The position numbers and the translations under genes were made by a program. A stretch of DNA of 64,000 nucleotides, taken from positions 115,507 to 179,506 of the forward strand of contig NZ_QHJF01000006.1 of the NCBI RefSeq assembly GCF_003259225.1, written 5' to 3'. Below, piece by piece: positions 33,155-40,805 of this stretch (the stretch's first letter is position 1; every line of letters begins with the position of its first letter). The notes below the pieces were generated by a model. That model made no database searches. It was given only the letters and a program-made list of their open reading frames with translations, and was not told where the DNA came from. This DNA is from Marinomonas arctica (GTDB taxonomy: Bacteria; Pseudomonadota; Gammaproteobacteria; Pseudomonadales; Marinomonadaceae).

Positions 33155-34069
33155 ATGCGTCTAGATAAATTTGATTTGAATTTACTGATTGTGCTTGATG
33201 TACTGTTAGAGAAACGCAATGTAACGAGAGCAAGCGAACACTTACACATTGGCCAATCAGCCACCAGTGCCGCACTGGGTCGTTTACGAGAGTATTTTGA
33301 CGATAGCTTACTGGTGCCTGTTGGACGAAATATGGAACTCACTCCACTGGCTAAAAGCTTGGTAACACCCGTTCGTGATACCTTAATGCGGGCGCGAGCA
33401 ACGATTTCTTTACGCCCCGTCTTCGAACCAGAGAATATTGTGCGTAATTTTACCGTCGCCGCCTCAGACTACATGATTGATATATTGATCGCACAATCTG
33501 CAAGAGAACTCGCTTTTAGTTCTCCGGGGATGCGGCTAGACATGATCATTCCTCCAAAAGATGTGTTCGATTCCTTTGAACGAGGCGAAATCGATTTGCT
33601 GTTTTTGCCAAAACAATATTCAAATAAGTTCCAACATCCTCAAACAGAGGTATTAACAGATGTTCAAGTCTGTATGGTATGTGAACACAACAAAATAGAC
33701 GAACTGACTATGGAACAATACTTAGACATGGGACATGTGGCCATTCGTTTAGGTGATGAGCACAGCATTACCCATGAGGAATGGTTTTTGCCACGCTATG
33801 GTCAACAAAGGCGCATAGAATGTACAGTAGATCATTTTAGTTCGGTACCATTTTTGGTGATGGGGACAAATCGTATAGTGACCCTGCATCGGCTTATTGC
33901 CGAAGAAATGGCTCAACGCTTCCCAGTTAAATTACTACCCGCCCCATTTGAAATGCAGCCAGTAACTGAAATTATGATTTGGCCTCGTTTTCTCGATGAA
34001 GATCCAGCCCATAAATGGTTAAGAAAAACCATTATGAAATTAGCTCCTTCCTTAGCAGAAGTGAGCTAA
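33155..34069 (+). CDS. LysR-family regulator (NodD/NahR-like, module C)
   Basis: LysR-type regulator of 304 residues. The HTH region reads DKFDLNLLIVLDVLLEKRNVTRASEHLHIGQSATSAALGRLREYFDDSLL, again of the NodD/NahR group. It has the same length as the module A regulator and many shared positions. The divergent 158-base gap to the outer-membrane gene holds GTATT...AATAC arms (33092 to about 33123) that may be an operator, less clear than those of module A. It probably activates 31890-24476 on sensing the substrate. Confidence 0.9.
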   Translation: MRLDKFDLNLLIVLDVLLEKRNVTRASEHLHIGQSATSAALGRLREYFDDSLLVPVGRNMELTPLAKSLVTPVRDTLMRARATISLRPVFEPENIVRNFTVAASDYMIDILIAQSARELAFSSPGMRLDMIIPPKDVFDSFERGEIDLLFLPKQYSNKFQHPQTEVLTDVQVCMVCEHNKIDELTMEQYLDMGHVAIRLGDEHSITHEEWFLPRYGQQRRIECTVDHFSSVPFLVMGTNRIVTLHRLIAEEMAQRFPVKLLPAPFEMQPVTEIMIWPRFLDEDPAHKWLRKTIMKLAPSLAEVS

Positions 34070-34128
34070 ATCATACAGACTCACCAAGAGCTTACAGAAA
34101 CAGCCAAAAACTGTTTTGCGCTTCCTTA

Positions 34129-34914
34129 TCAAGCAAATATCGCTACCGCACGGACAAAACCTGCGGAGCCATTTTTTATTTTGTAAGGAAAACAGGATAC
34201 TAAGAAACCATTCGCAGGTAAGCTTTCAAGATTAGACAGTTTTTCCATTTGACCATAACCGATATCCCTACCCGCTTTATGGCCTTCCCATATAATAGAT
34301 GCATCACCTGATTCGGCGAACTTTTCACGGGTGTATTTGAATGGTGCATCCCAGCTCCATGCATCGGTACCGACTACACGAACCCCGTGCTCTAATAAAT
34401 ACATGGTGGCTTCTCGACCCATACCGACACCCGCTTCTAAATAACCAGGTTCGCCATAGATTGCGCCAGCACGAGTATTTACTAAGACAATATCGAGAGC
34501 TTGCAGTTCATGATCAATGCGTTTTAGCTCTGCTTCGACCTCAGCAGCTGTGATGATATGACCATCAGGAAGATGACGAAAATCCAGCTTCACGCCAGGT
34601 TGCAAACACCAATCCAATGGCAGTTGATCAATGCCATAAGCGGGCTGTCCGCCATCAGTCGTAGAAGCATAATGCCAAGGCGCATCCATATGGGTGCCAT
34701 TGTGGGCACTCATATGCATTTTTTCGACCGCCCAAGCTTCATTACCTGGCATATCCTCTTTTTTCAAACCGGGAAACATACTGGCCATTTCCGGCCACCC
34801 TTGCTGGTGATCGGTATAATCAATTTTGGGTAATAATGGCGGTGGATCGGTATAAGGGTTATTGTCCAATGTGACGGACAAATCGACAATGCGTCTTGTT
34901 TTAGAAGGTATCAT
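34129..34914 (-). CDS. Cyclase family protein (kynurenine-formamidase-like metal hydrolase)
   Basis: Metal-dependent hydrolase of 261 residues in the cyclase/KynB family (PF04199). The signature H71-N-G-T-H75-x-D77-x3-H81 (HNGTHMDAPWHY) gives the metal ligands. Members hydrolyse formamides, lactones or isatin, and occur in aromatic clusters as ring-opening amidases or lactonases. AAGAGG lies before the ATG, and the start overlaps the end of the MoaF-like gene by 14 bases, so the two are co-translated. It is convergent with the module C LysR gene. A lactone or enol-lactone hydrolase role after ring fission is an inference. Confidence 0.87.
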   Translation of the reverse strand: MIPSKTRRIVDLSVTLDNNPYTDPPPLLPKIDYTDHQQGWPEMASMFPGLKKEDMPGNEAWAVEKMHMSAHNGTHMDAPWHYASTTDGGQPAYGIDQLPLDWCLQPGVKLDFRHLPDGHIITAAEVEAELKRIDHELQALDIVLVNTRAGAIYGEPGYLEAGVGMGREATMYLLEHGVRVVGTDAWSWDAPFKYTREKFAESGDASIIWEGHKAGRDIGYGQMEKLSNLESLPANGFLVSCFPYKIKNGSAGFVRAVAIFA

Positions 34915-35476
34915 TTGTTATTCCTCTTATTATTTTTGATGATGTATTGGCCCCTTGTCGAGACAGGCTATGCATATATTTACCGCGTTTAACGTCAACA
35001 ATCGGACCGCCATCAAACAACTCCATTTGCCCTGGCATAAGAGCCGACGCATGAATAAGCTTGCTCTCTAAATCTAAAATCAGACTGACATGACCAATTC
35101 TTCCTGGCACCAACCAATGTACTAAAAACATATCCTTGCCAATTTTCTTCGCTCGATAAGGCACCGTTAGCGTCGGGATGTGCCCTGCATCAAGTTGTGT
35201 AAAAGAGACACGATCATCATAAAACTTTAATTTATAGGCACGACCTGAACTGTAAGTGTATTGAACCTCAAGTTCTTCTAAATTAACGGCATTAGACAAA
35301 TCAACTTCATCAGGAATCACCCCAGCTGGAATATTAGGTGCCTGAGTTAAAATACTGGGTTTTTCCATCTTCTTCTCCATACTTTCTGCTGATGCTTCAT
35401 CAACGGCATTCGCTGCGACATACCCTGACATCATGGTCAAAGCCAGCACAACCGCAGATATTTTGAGTTTTTTCAT
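34901..35476 (-). CDS. Secreted MoaF/phenolic-acid-decarboxylase-like lipocalin-fold protein
   Basis: Exported protein of 191 residues: signal peptide 1-22 (ending YVAA or ANA), a charged linker, then a lipocalin-like domain. The segment VQYTYSSGRAYKLKFYDD, then FLVHWLVPGRIGHVSLILDL, follows the strand pattern shared by MoaF and by phenolic acid decarboxylases (YxYxNGxxYxL ... VxWxEP...VSL). Known PADs are cytosolic and lack a signal peptide, so this is an unusual placement. It overlaps the cyclase gene by 14 bases. Function unknown; a binding protein or periplasmic enzyme for a phenolic is possible. Confidence 0.65.
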   Translation of the reverse strand: MKKLKISAVVLALTMMSGYVAANAVDEASAESMEKKMEKPSILTQAPNIPAGVIPDEVDLSNAVNLEELEVQYTYSSGRAYKLKFYDDRVSFTQLDAGHIPTLTVPYRAKKIGKDMFLVHWLVPGRIGHVSLILDLESKLIHASALMPGQMELFDGGPIVDVKRGKYMHSLSRQGANTSSKIIRGITNDTF

Positions 35477-35804
35477 TCACTTATTCCCATATTAAAGTTA
35501 ATACTGATACTAAGAATGAGTCTTAATTTTTCCTTTACACACTCTTAAAACAGAATGGCGACGGATTTGAGAATAAGCGAAAATAAGCCTTCCATTAAGT
35601 TGATAATAGTTAATCCACCCCTTGATATTATCAACTTGATTTTTTCTTATTTTGTACCTCGCTCACCATGGATAGGCGGTTTTGCTCTAACTCACCAATT
35701 AATCAGATGAGTTAAACTCGGTTAGCGTTTGAATTTTACTCATTGGCATATAGCACCACTATTCCTCATAATATCGGCTTTCCACTAAACAAAAGTCGAT
35801 CATT
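35477..35804. other. Intergenic region upstream of bluB
   Basis: Divergent 328-base gap, AT-rich. It holds a 12-bp inverted repeat (AAGTTGATAATA 35598-35609 / TATTATCAACTT 35627-35638) followed by GATTTTTTCTTATTTT, which would read as a terminator or attenuator on the plus strand before bluB. A second 7-bp repeat TAACTCA / TGAGTTA lies at about 35689-35715. No B12-box (GCCACTG-type) or riboswitch core is visible. Confidence 0.55.
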
Positions 35805-36461
35805 ATGCAGATCACACCAGAAGAGCGCGATGCGGTTTACAAAACCATATTTTCCCGCCGTGATGTACGACGAGAATTCAAACCCGATGCTATTCCAAAT
35901 GATGTTTTGGAACGTGTCTTACTGGCGGCGCATCATGCGCCAAGCGTGGGCTTTATGCAGCCTTGGGACTTTATTCTTGTTACTAAGCCAGAATCCAAGG
36001 CACAAATAAAACACGGTTTTTTACAAGCTCACGCCGAAGCGGCTGAACGGTTCGAAGGTGAACGCAAAGAGCAATACAAAAGCCTCAAATTAGAAGGAAT
36101 CGAAGAAGCGCCTTTGGGGATTTGTGTGACCTGCGATCGCAGTCGAACAGGGCCTGTTGTGCTAGGACGCACCGCGAAGCCGGAAATGGATTTATTCAGT
36201 TCTGTCTGCGCGGTACAAAACCTATGGCTAGCGGCAAGAGCGGAAAACCTTGGCGTGGGTTGGGTCAGTATTGTTCATGACAAGGTGATACGCGATACGC
36301 TCAATATTCCTGAATCCATCGATATCATTGCCTATTTGTGCGTAGGCTATGTAGAAGCGTTCCATGACACCCCGGATCTAGAAAGAGCTGGCTGGTTACC
36401 AAGACGAGACGCCAGCTCGGCGATTCATTACGAGTTTTGGCCTGAACCAAAGAGCCAATAA
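35805..36461 (+). CDS. bluB: 5,6-dimethylbenzimidazole synthase BluB
   Basis: Flavin destructase of 218 residues that turns reduced FMN plus oxygen into 5,6-dimethylbenzimidazole, the lower ligand of cobalamin. The nitroreductase-like fold is seen in SRRDVRREFKPDAIPNDVLERVLLAA, HHAPSVGFMQPWDFILV and the later VGWVSI and YLCVGYVEAF segments, all highly typical of BluB. It lies alone, 15 kb from the cobT-cobS-cobC-cobO run that would use its product. A bidirectional terminator follows. The attenuator-like repeat upstream may regulate it. Confidence 0.93.
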   Translation: MQITPEERDAVYKTIFSRRDVRREFKPDAIPNDVLERVLLAAHHAPSVGFMQPWDFILVTKPESKAQIKHGFLQAHAEAAERFEGERKEQYKSLKLEGIEEAPLGICVTCDRSRTGPVVLGRTAKPEMDLFSSVCAVQNLWLAARAENLGVGWVSIVHDKVIRDTLNIPESIDIIAYLCVGYVEAFHDTPDLERAGWLPRRDASSAIHYEFWPEPKSQ

Positions 36462-36482
36462 ATAACATTAAACATACAAACA

Positions 36483-36507
36483 AAAGGCCGTTCTTTGAAC
36501 GGCCTTT
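36483..36507. terminator. Bidirectional terminator, bluB / cysteine-desulfurase-like gene
   Basis: Perfect 11-bp stem (AAAGGCCGTTC / GAACGGCCTTT) with TTT loop between convergent genes. A/T runs on both outer sides support termination on both strands. Confidence 0.8.
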
Positions 36508-36527
36508 CCAGACAGCTGATTTATTTG

Positions 36528-37760
36528 TTATGACAGCGCTTTATCTAGGGCTGCCATCAACTGATCTATTTCTTCCGCATTTGTATAGTGAACAAACGAC
36601 AACCGAACCACCCCTGTATTTGCAACACCCATGGCTTCCAATAGACGCACTGCATAAAAATGCCCTGCACCACAAATAATGCTTTGATCCACCAACTTTT
36701 GCGCCAGCTCTTGAGGGGATTGCTCTGTTGGAATCACAGAAACCGTTGCCGCTCTTTTTGCAGGATCAGCAGGTCCCAATAGAATCAATTTCGGATGTTG
36801 GTCCACAAACCTAAGTAATTTAGACAATAAAACCTGTTCAGCATCATGCATCAAGCTGCGTACTCGCTTAGCCTTTTCCGCTGCGGAATCTGTCGCCTCA
36901 AAATGATGATCGTGCAAGGCATCGAAGTAATCTAACACACCACGACTCGCCGCGACTTGTGCGTGATCAGGCCCAGCTGGGACAAACCACTTATGACGAT
37001 AGGCTTTATTAAAATAATGCGCCTGATTACCCAACTTATCCGCCATGGCATCACGAATGACCATCACACCAAGATGCGTTCCGTAAGCTTTATAGAGAGA
37101 AAACAGATAAATATCGGCACCTAGTGCATCCACATCCGGCAAGCCATGACCAGCAAAAGACACCCCATCAACCACCGTTGCCACATTCGCGGCTTTTGCC
37201 AGTTTGCAAATATCGGCGACTGGATTAATCTCGGCGACGATATTGGAACAGTGAGTAAAAGCCAACAATTTGGTTTGCTCGGAGAAAAGAGCCACTAAAT
37301 CTTTAATATCTAAAGATCCCGTTTGTGGATCCACCCGCCATTCTTTGATCACCACTCCTCGTCCCTGTAACGAACGCCAAACACCGATGTTCGCTTCATG
37401 ATCTTGATTGGTCACAATGATCTCGTCGCCCGCTTTTAAAATCTTGCCAAAAGCCTGTGCTAACACATAAGTATTTTGAGACGTAGAAGGCCCAAGATGC
37501 ACTTCGCTGGTATTCACATTCAAATAAGACGCCAGACGCTCATGGGCCAAATCCATTTGCGCACCGGCTTTTTGCGCTGCCGGGTGAAGATGATAAGGTT
37601 GCAGTTTGGTCTCTCGGTAATATTGATTTAAATGATCTATCACCGCCTGACAAGCATAAGAACCGCCCGCATTATCAAAAAAAGCCTGGCCGGCCAAAGA
37701 AGGTTCTTTAAACGCGGGAAATTGAGAACGCACAAACGCCAAATCTAATGACATAGCCAT
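36528..37760 (-). CDS. Cysteine-desulfurase-like class V aminotransferase
   Basis: PLP enzyme of 410 residues of the cysteine desulfurase-like (TIGR01976-type) group. Visible: FDNAGGSYACQAVIDHL near the N terminus, HLGPSTSQNTYVLA, the H-x-N motif in TNQDHEAN, the TVVDGVSFAGH Asp, and the PLP Lys in SLYKAYGTHLG (about residue 226). AGGAG lies eight bases before the ATG at 37760; GTG at 37763 is an alternative. It is divergent from the AsnC regulator at 37880, its likely controller. True desulfurase activity is not assured; some members act on other amino acids. Confidence 0.87.
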   Translation of the reverse strand: MAMSLDLAFVRSQFPAFKEPSLAGQAFFDNAGGSYACQAVIDHLNQYYRETKLQPYHLHPAAQKAGAQMDLAHERLASYLNVNTSEVHLGPSTSQNTYVLAQAFGKILKAGDEIIVTNQDHEANIGVWRSLQGRGVVIKEWRVDPQTGSLDIKDLVALFSEQTKLLAFTHCSNIVAEINPVADICKLAKAANVATVVDGVSFAGHGLPDVDALGADIYLFSLYKAYGTHLGVMVIRDAMADKLGNQAHYFNKAYRHKWFVPAGPDHAQVAASRGVLDYFDALHDHHFEATDSAAEKAKRVRSLMHDAEQVLLSKLLRFVDQHPKLILLGPADPAKRAATVSVIPTEQSPQELAQKLVDQSIICGAGHFYAVRLLEAMGVANTGVVRLSFVHYTNAEEIDQLMAALDKALS

Positions 37761-37879
37761 CACCTGATCTCCTAACCAAAAGTGATTTAAAGTATAAAGA
37801 ATCTGGCGCGCAAGTTGTTTGCTATTTGAGTGTAGAATAACGGACGTAACACAAGATTTTCATTTAAATTGAGCATTCT

Positions 37880-38353
37880 ATGAAAGAAATCACCCTAGAT
37901 CGCACAGACTACAAAATAATACAAGCATTAGAAAAAGATGGCCGTCTTAGCAATACAGAGTTAGCTCAGCTAATCAACCTATCTCAATCCCAATGCCTGC
38001 GACGCCTACGTCATTTAGAAGAAATGGACATCATTAGTGGCTATCGAGCACAAGTAAACTATCAAAAACTGGGCTATAGCGTCATGGCTTGGACCCTAGT
38101 AACCGTGAGTAAAGACATACCCAATGCTCGCACCAATGTAATGGATTTTTTACAGCAACAAAGCGCTGCGATTAATGTTCATGGCGTCACAGGAGACGTG
38201 GATTTAATGGTGGAAATTTGTGCCAAAGACATGGCGGAATTTACAGATTTGGTAGTCAAGCAATTGTATTCTCATGCCAACGTTGTCAGCACAAAATCAT
38301 ACATCCGCTTAGATACAGCAAAACAACAGGGAAGCCCTCTTGATAAGATGTAA
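37880..38353 (+). CDS. Lrp/AsnC-family regulator
   Basis: Feast/famine regulator of 157 residues. N-terminal HTH: LDRTDYKIIQALEKDGRLSNTELAQLINLSQSQCLRRLRHLEE. The C-terminal RAM ligand domain follows, with VHGVTGDVDLMVEI as the characteristic segment. It faces the cysteine-desulfurase-like gene across 119 bases and probably senses an amino acid to control it. Confidence 0.92.
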   Translation: MKEITLDRTDYKIIQALEKDGRLSNTELAQLINLSQSQCLRRLRHLEEMDIISGYRAQVNYQKLGYSVMAWTLVTVSKDIPNARTNVMDFLQQQSAAINVHGVTGDVDLMVEICAKDMAEFTDLVVKQLYSHANVVSTKSYIRLDTAKQQGSPLDKM

Positions 38354-38526
38354 AAACCCTTACAAAACAATCACTTATATCAACCAAAATAGATTGATTA
38401 GTTTTTTTCAGGTATTGGTGTATTTTTTATCGTTTGTCTTCTTTACACCGAATTTCTACTATAGAAGCATCAAAACGTAGTTTGTTTTGGTAACAACGTA
38501 AACAAACATCCAACGAGGTTTATATC

Positions 38527-38730
38527 ATGAAAAACAATCAATCTATCGCCGAATTACTAAAAAGCGTTAACACTTCTTACCTAACAGACGCAGAAAAATA
38601 CGAAGCTATCGCTCGTGCTGAACGCGCTGAATACATTGTTGCTGGCGTAGCTTCTGCGATCAAAGCGGTTAAAAACCTAGCGATCAAAGTAAAATCTGCA
38701 TTGGTTTCTTCTCCAGCTCAACACGCTTAA
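38527..38730 (+). CDS. Small Ala/Lys-rich hypothetical protein
   Basis: A 67-residue protein with GAGG eight bases before the ATG. It is rich in Ala, Lys and Ser. The middle (DAEKYEAIARAERAEYIVAG) and C-terminal part (ASAIKAVKNLAIKVKSAL) are predicted amphipathic helices, suggesting membrane-surface binding or a partner-bound helix. Codon use (GCT, CGT, AAA, GAA) looks like that of a well-expressed gene, and a terminator follows at 38809. I know no function; a loose resemblance to RSP_7527-type small stress proteins is only an impression. Confidence 0.75.
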   Translation: MKNNQSIAELLKSVNTSYLTDAEKYEAIARAERAEYIVAGVASAIKAVKNLAIKVKSALVSSPAQHA

Positions 38731-38808
38731 TAGCTTGATCGGGTCATTATTGGGTAAGCGTCTAGGCTAGAAAAATAGACATTTTGGCTTACTTCAACCG
38801 ACCTAAAA

Positions 38809-38844
38809 GGAAATGGCGCTAAAATAAAAACATTAAGCGCTTCC
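38809..38844 (+). terminator. Terminator after the small protein gene
   Basis: GGAA-ATG-GCGCT pairs with AGCGC-TTCC (a bulge of three bases) across a 15-base A-rich loop; a run CCTTCTTTTTT follows, so it reads as a Rho-independent terminator on the plus strand. Confidence 0.6.
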
Positions 38845-38885
38845 CCTTCTTTTTTATTTCCTATCCTTATACATTACATTTTTAT

Positions 38886-39137
38886 CTATCTTGGTTTGTA
38901 TTGCGCTCGACAATACCCTCGACTTACGGCAGGGTCTCGGAGTTGCAAATGCTTAGTCTGACGACCACTCACTCGTTCACGCCACAACCTAAAACTACTT
39001 GGCTTTAAATTGCCTCTCATAAAGCGTATCACTTGTGGCTCACTCATTCCGAACTGTTTTTCGATTGCTTCAAATGGCGTTCTGTCTTCCCATGCCATTT
39101 CTATTACTCTTGATTCGTCGCTTGGGGAAAGTGTCAT
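38886..39137 (-). CDS. DUF2805 (TIGR03643) family small protein
   Basis: Conserved protein of 83 residues from the ATG at 39137 (MTLSPSDESRV). It has an HTH-like core: RVIEMAWEDRTPFEAIEKQFGMSEPQVIRFMRGNLKPSSFRLWRERVSGR, which is the DUF2805 signature with the conserved MAWED and FRLWR blocks. It may bind DNA. The upstream ATG at 39170 would add 11 residues. Function unknown. It is convergent with the small protein gene. Confidence 0.85.
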   Translation of the reverse strand: MTLSPSDESRVIEMAWEDRTPFEAIEKQFGMSEPQVIRFMRGNLKPSSFRLWRERVSGRQTKHLQLRDPAVSRGYCRAQYKPR

Positions 39138-39313
39138 AACATTCAGGGTCCTTGCTATAAAATACGTCAAAGCTTATACGCAGATACTGGCAAAAAAGAT
39201 GACTCAAACCACTATAGTCGATAATTTATGACGAATACTTAAAAAATGAACACTTTACCGCTAGAATGGCGGCCGATACACAGCATGATCCAATAGCGAA
39301 AGCGAGCCTTGAT

Positions 39314-39685
39314 ATGAAATTGTTTATTAAACTGATCCGAAACCTTTTAGGTCTCATCATTGCAACCGCAGACGTTCTAACGCGCGGAACCAAGCTTAAA
39401 AGAGCACCTGAAACGCAACAACAAATCAATACAGAAGTACAAGACCTAACACTTTATCAATTCTTTGCCTGTCCGTTTTGCATCAAAACTCGCAGAGCCA
39501 TGTACAAACTCAACCTACCCATCGAAAAACGCAGTGCTTCCGAAGGCTCCCCTCATCGTGAAGCATTATTACAGGGTGGCGGTAAAATCAAAGTGCCGTG
39601 CTTGCGTATTGAGCAAGATGGTAAAGTGGAATGGATGTATGAGTCTTCACAGATCATTCGTTATCTCGAAAATCGCTTTGCTTAA
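39314..39685 (+). CDS. Glutaredoxin/GST-N-like thioredoxin-fold protein
   Basis: A 123-residue protein with an N-terminal hydrophobic helix (about 8-22) that could anchor it to the membrane, followed by a glutaredoxin domain. The redox motif is CPFC (in FACPFCIKTRRAM, about residue 53), and the cis-Pro loop is KIKVPCLRI. It ends YESSQIIRYLENRFA, as in glutaredoxins with GST-like C termini. The start at 39314 (MKLFIKLI) is favoured over 39266. The acetyltransferase gene follows 42 bases later. Confidence 0.85.
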   Translation: MKLFIKLIRNLLGLIIATADVLTRGTKLKRAPETQQQINTEVQDLTLYQFFACPFCIKTRRAMYKLNLPIEKRSASEGSPHREALLQGGGKIKVPCLRIEQDGKVEWMYESSQIIRYLENRFA

Positions 39686-39727
39686 TGCCTTTGTTGATCG
39701 AGAAAACAAAAACACATGGGAAATAAC

Positions 39728-40180
39728 ATGATCTGGCATTGTAAACCTTTTAGTGAATTGTCCACTCACACGCTTTATCAGCTGCTAAAACTGCGCTGTG
39801 ATGTGTTTGTGGTAGAGCAAAATTGCCCCTATCCGGAACTAGACGGTTTGGATATGTTGCCTGAAACACGACATCTGTATGCCATTCGCGATAACACAAT
39901 CGTCGCCTATGCACGTCTCTTAGCAAAAGACGATAGCTACGAAGACCATACTAGTATTGGCCGCGTGGTCGTGGCTGCTCAATATCGAAAAGAAAAACTA
40001 GGACACGCGCTCATAGACCAAGCGATTAAGCAGACCTTTGCTCTCTGGCCAAGCACAAACATCAAAATTGGCGCTCAGTTCCATCTTAAAAAGGTCTACC
40101 AGTCCCATGGTTTTGAAGTGGCATCCGAGCCGTACATGGAAGATGGCATTGAGCATTGTCTTATGACACTGGCTTACTGA
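39728..40180 (+). CDS. GNAT acetyltransferase, ElaA-like
   Basis: ElaA-type GNAT of 150 residues. The start at 39728 has GGGA seven bases upstream; ATG 39716 is a possible alternative. Visible: FSELSTHTLYQLLKLRCDVFVVEQNCPY, the typical ElaA N terminus; then IGRVVVAAQYRKEKLGHALI, which is the acetyl-CoA binding beta4-alpha3 turn. The C terminus has GFEVASEPYMEDGIEH. Substrate unknown. It overlaps the 3' end of the glycosylase gene on the other strand by 20 bases. Confidence 0.88.
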   Translation: MIWHCKPFSELSTHTLYQLLKLRCDVFVVEQNCPYPELDGLDMLPETRHLYAIRDNTIVAYARLLAKDDSYEDHTSIGRVVVAAQYRKEKLGHALIDQAIKQTFALWPSTNIKIGAQFHLKKVYQSHGFEVASEPYMEDGIEHCLMTLAY

Positions 40181-40784
40181 TAAGAGCTTTTACACGGGCT
40201 TTTAATTCAGGCAACACCTCGGCTTCAAACCATGGATTTTGCTTGAGCCAACGATTATTCCTTGGACTAGGGTGAGGCAATACTAACTTGCCTTGCTCCA
40301 ACCAATATTGCCACAGCTTAACTTGCTCCGTCACATTCCCAGATTGATCCAAATGGTAGGCTTGCGCATAAGCCCCTAACACAATCGTTAATTCAATATT
40401 AGCCAACTGGCTCAGCACCGCTTCTCGCCATTTTATTGCACACTCGGGACGAGGCGGTAGATCGCCTGACGGCTTGCCAGCTGACGGACCATTTTTATGA
40501 AAAGTATTGCCGGGAAAGCAAAAACCCATTGGTACTATGGCGACTTGGTGCTCATCGTAGAATTCATCCTTGGTGATGCCAAGCCAGTCTCGTAAACGAT
40601 CGCCGCTTAGATCATCAAATGGCCGACCAATATCATGCGTCTTTTTTCCAGGCGCTTGACCCGCAATCAATAATTTCGCGTCTGGGTGGATTTGAATAAT
40701 GGGTTTGGGGGGATAAGGCAGAGTATCCGCACAATAATGACAAGTGAGAATCGCCTGTTTAATATCATTAAAAGTCTCTACCAT
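40161..40784 (-). CDS. Uracil-DNA glycosylase superfamily protein
   Basis: UDG-fold protein of 207 residues. The active loop is GQAPGKKTHDIGRPFDDLSGDRL (GxxPG motif, with the conserved GRPF) and the second motif is LPHPSPRNNRW (HPSP). A single Cys pair near the N terminus (CHYCAD) is present, but not the four Cys of family 4 iron-sulfur enzymes, so it is a family close to UDG-like (uracil-DNA glycosylase family) proteins of unproven specificity. It would act in base-excision repair. Confidence 0.85.
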   Translation of the reverse strand: MVETFNDIKQAILTCHYCADTLPYPPKPIIQIHPDAKLLIAGQAPGKKTHDIGRPFDDLSGDRLRDWLGITKDEFYDEHQVAIVPMGFCFPGNTFHKNGPSAGKPSGDLPPRPECAIKWREAVLSQLANIELTIVLGAYAQAYHLDQSGNVTEQVKLWQYWLEQGKLVLPHPSPRNNRWLKQNPWFEAEVLPELKARVKALISKPVS

Positions 40785-40805
40785 TGTGCTTTGTCCCTGA
40801 TACCC

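Noticed and set aside
35477..35804. Cobalamin riboswitch before bluB
   Set aside because: No GCCACTG-type B12 box or conserved core is seen; only AT-rich inverted repeats.
2378..36461. Mobile island with integrase and attachment sites
   Set aside because: No integrase, transposase, tRNA or flanking direct repeat was found; transfer can only be argued from gene content.
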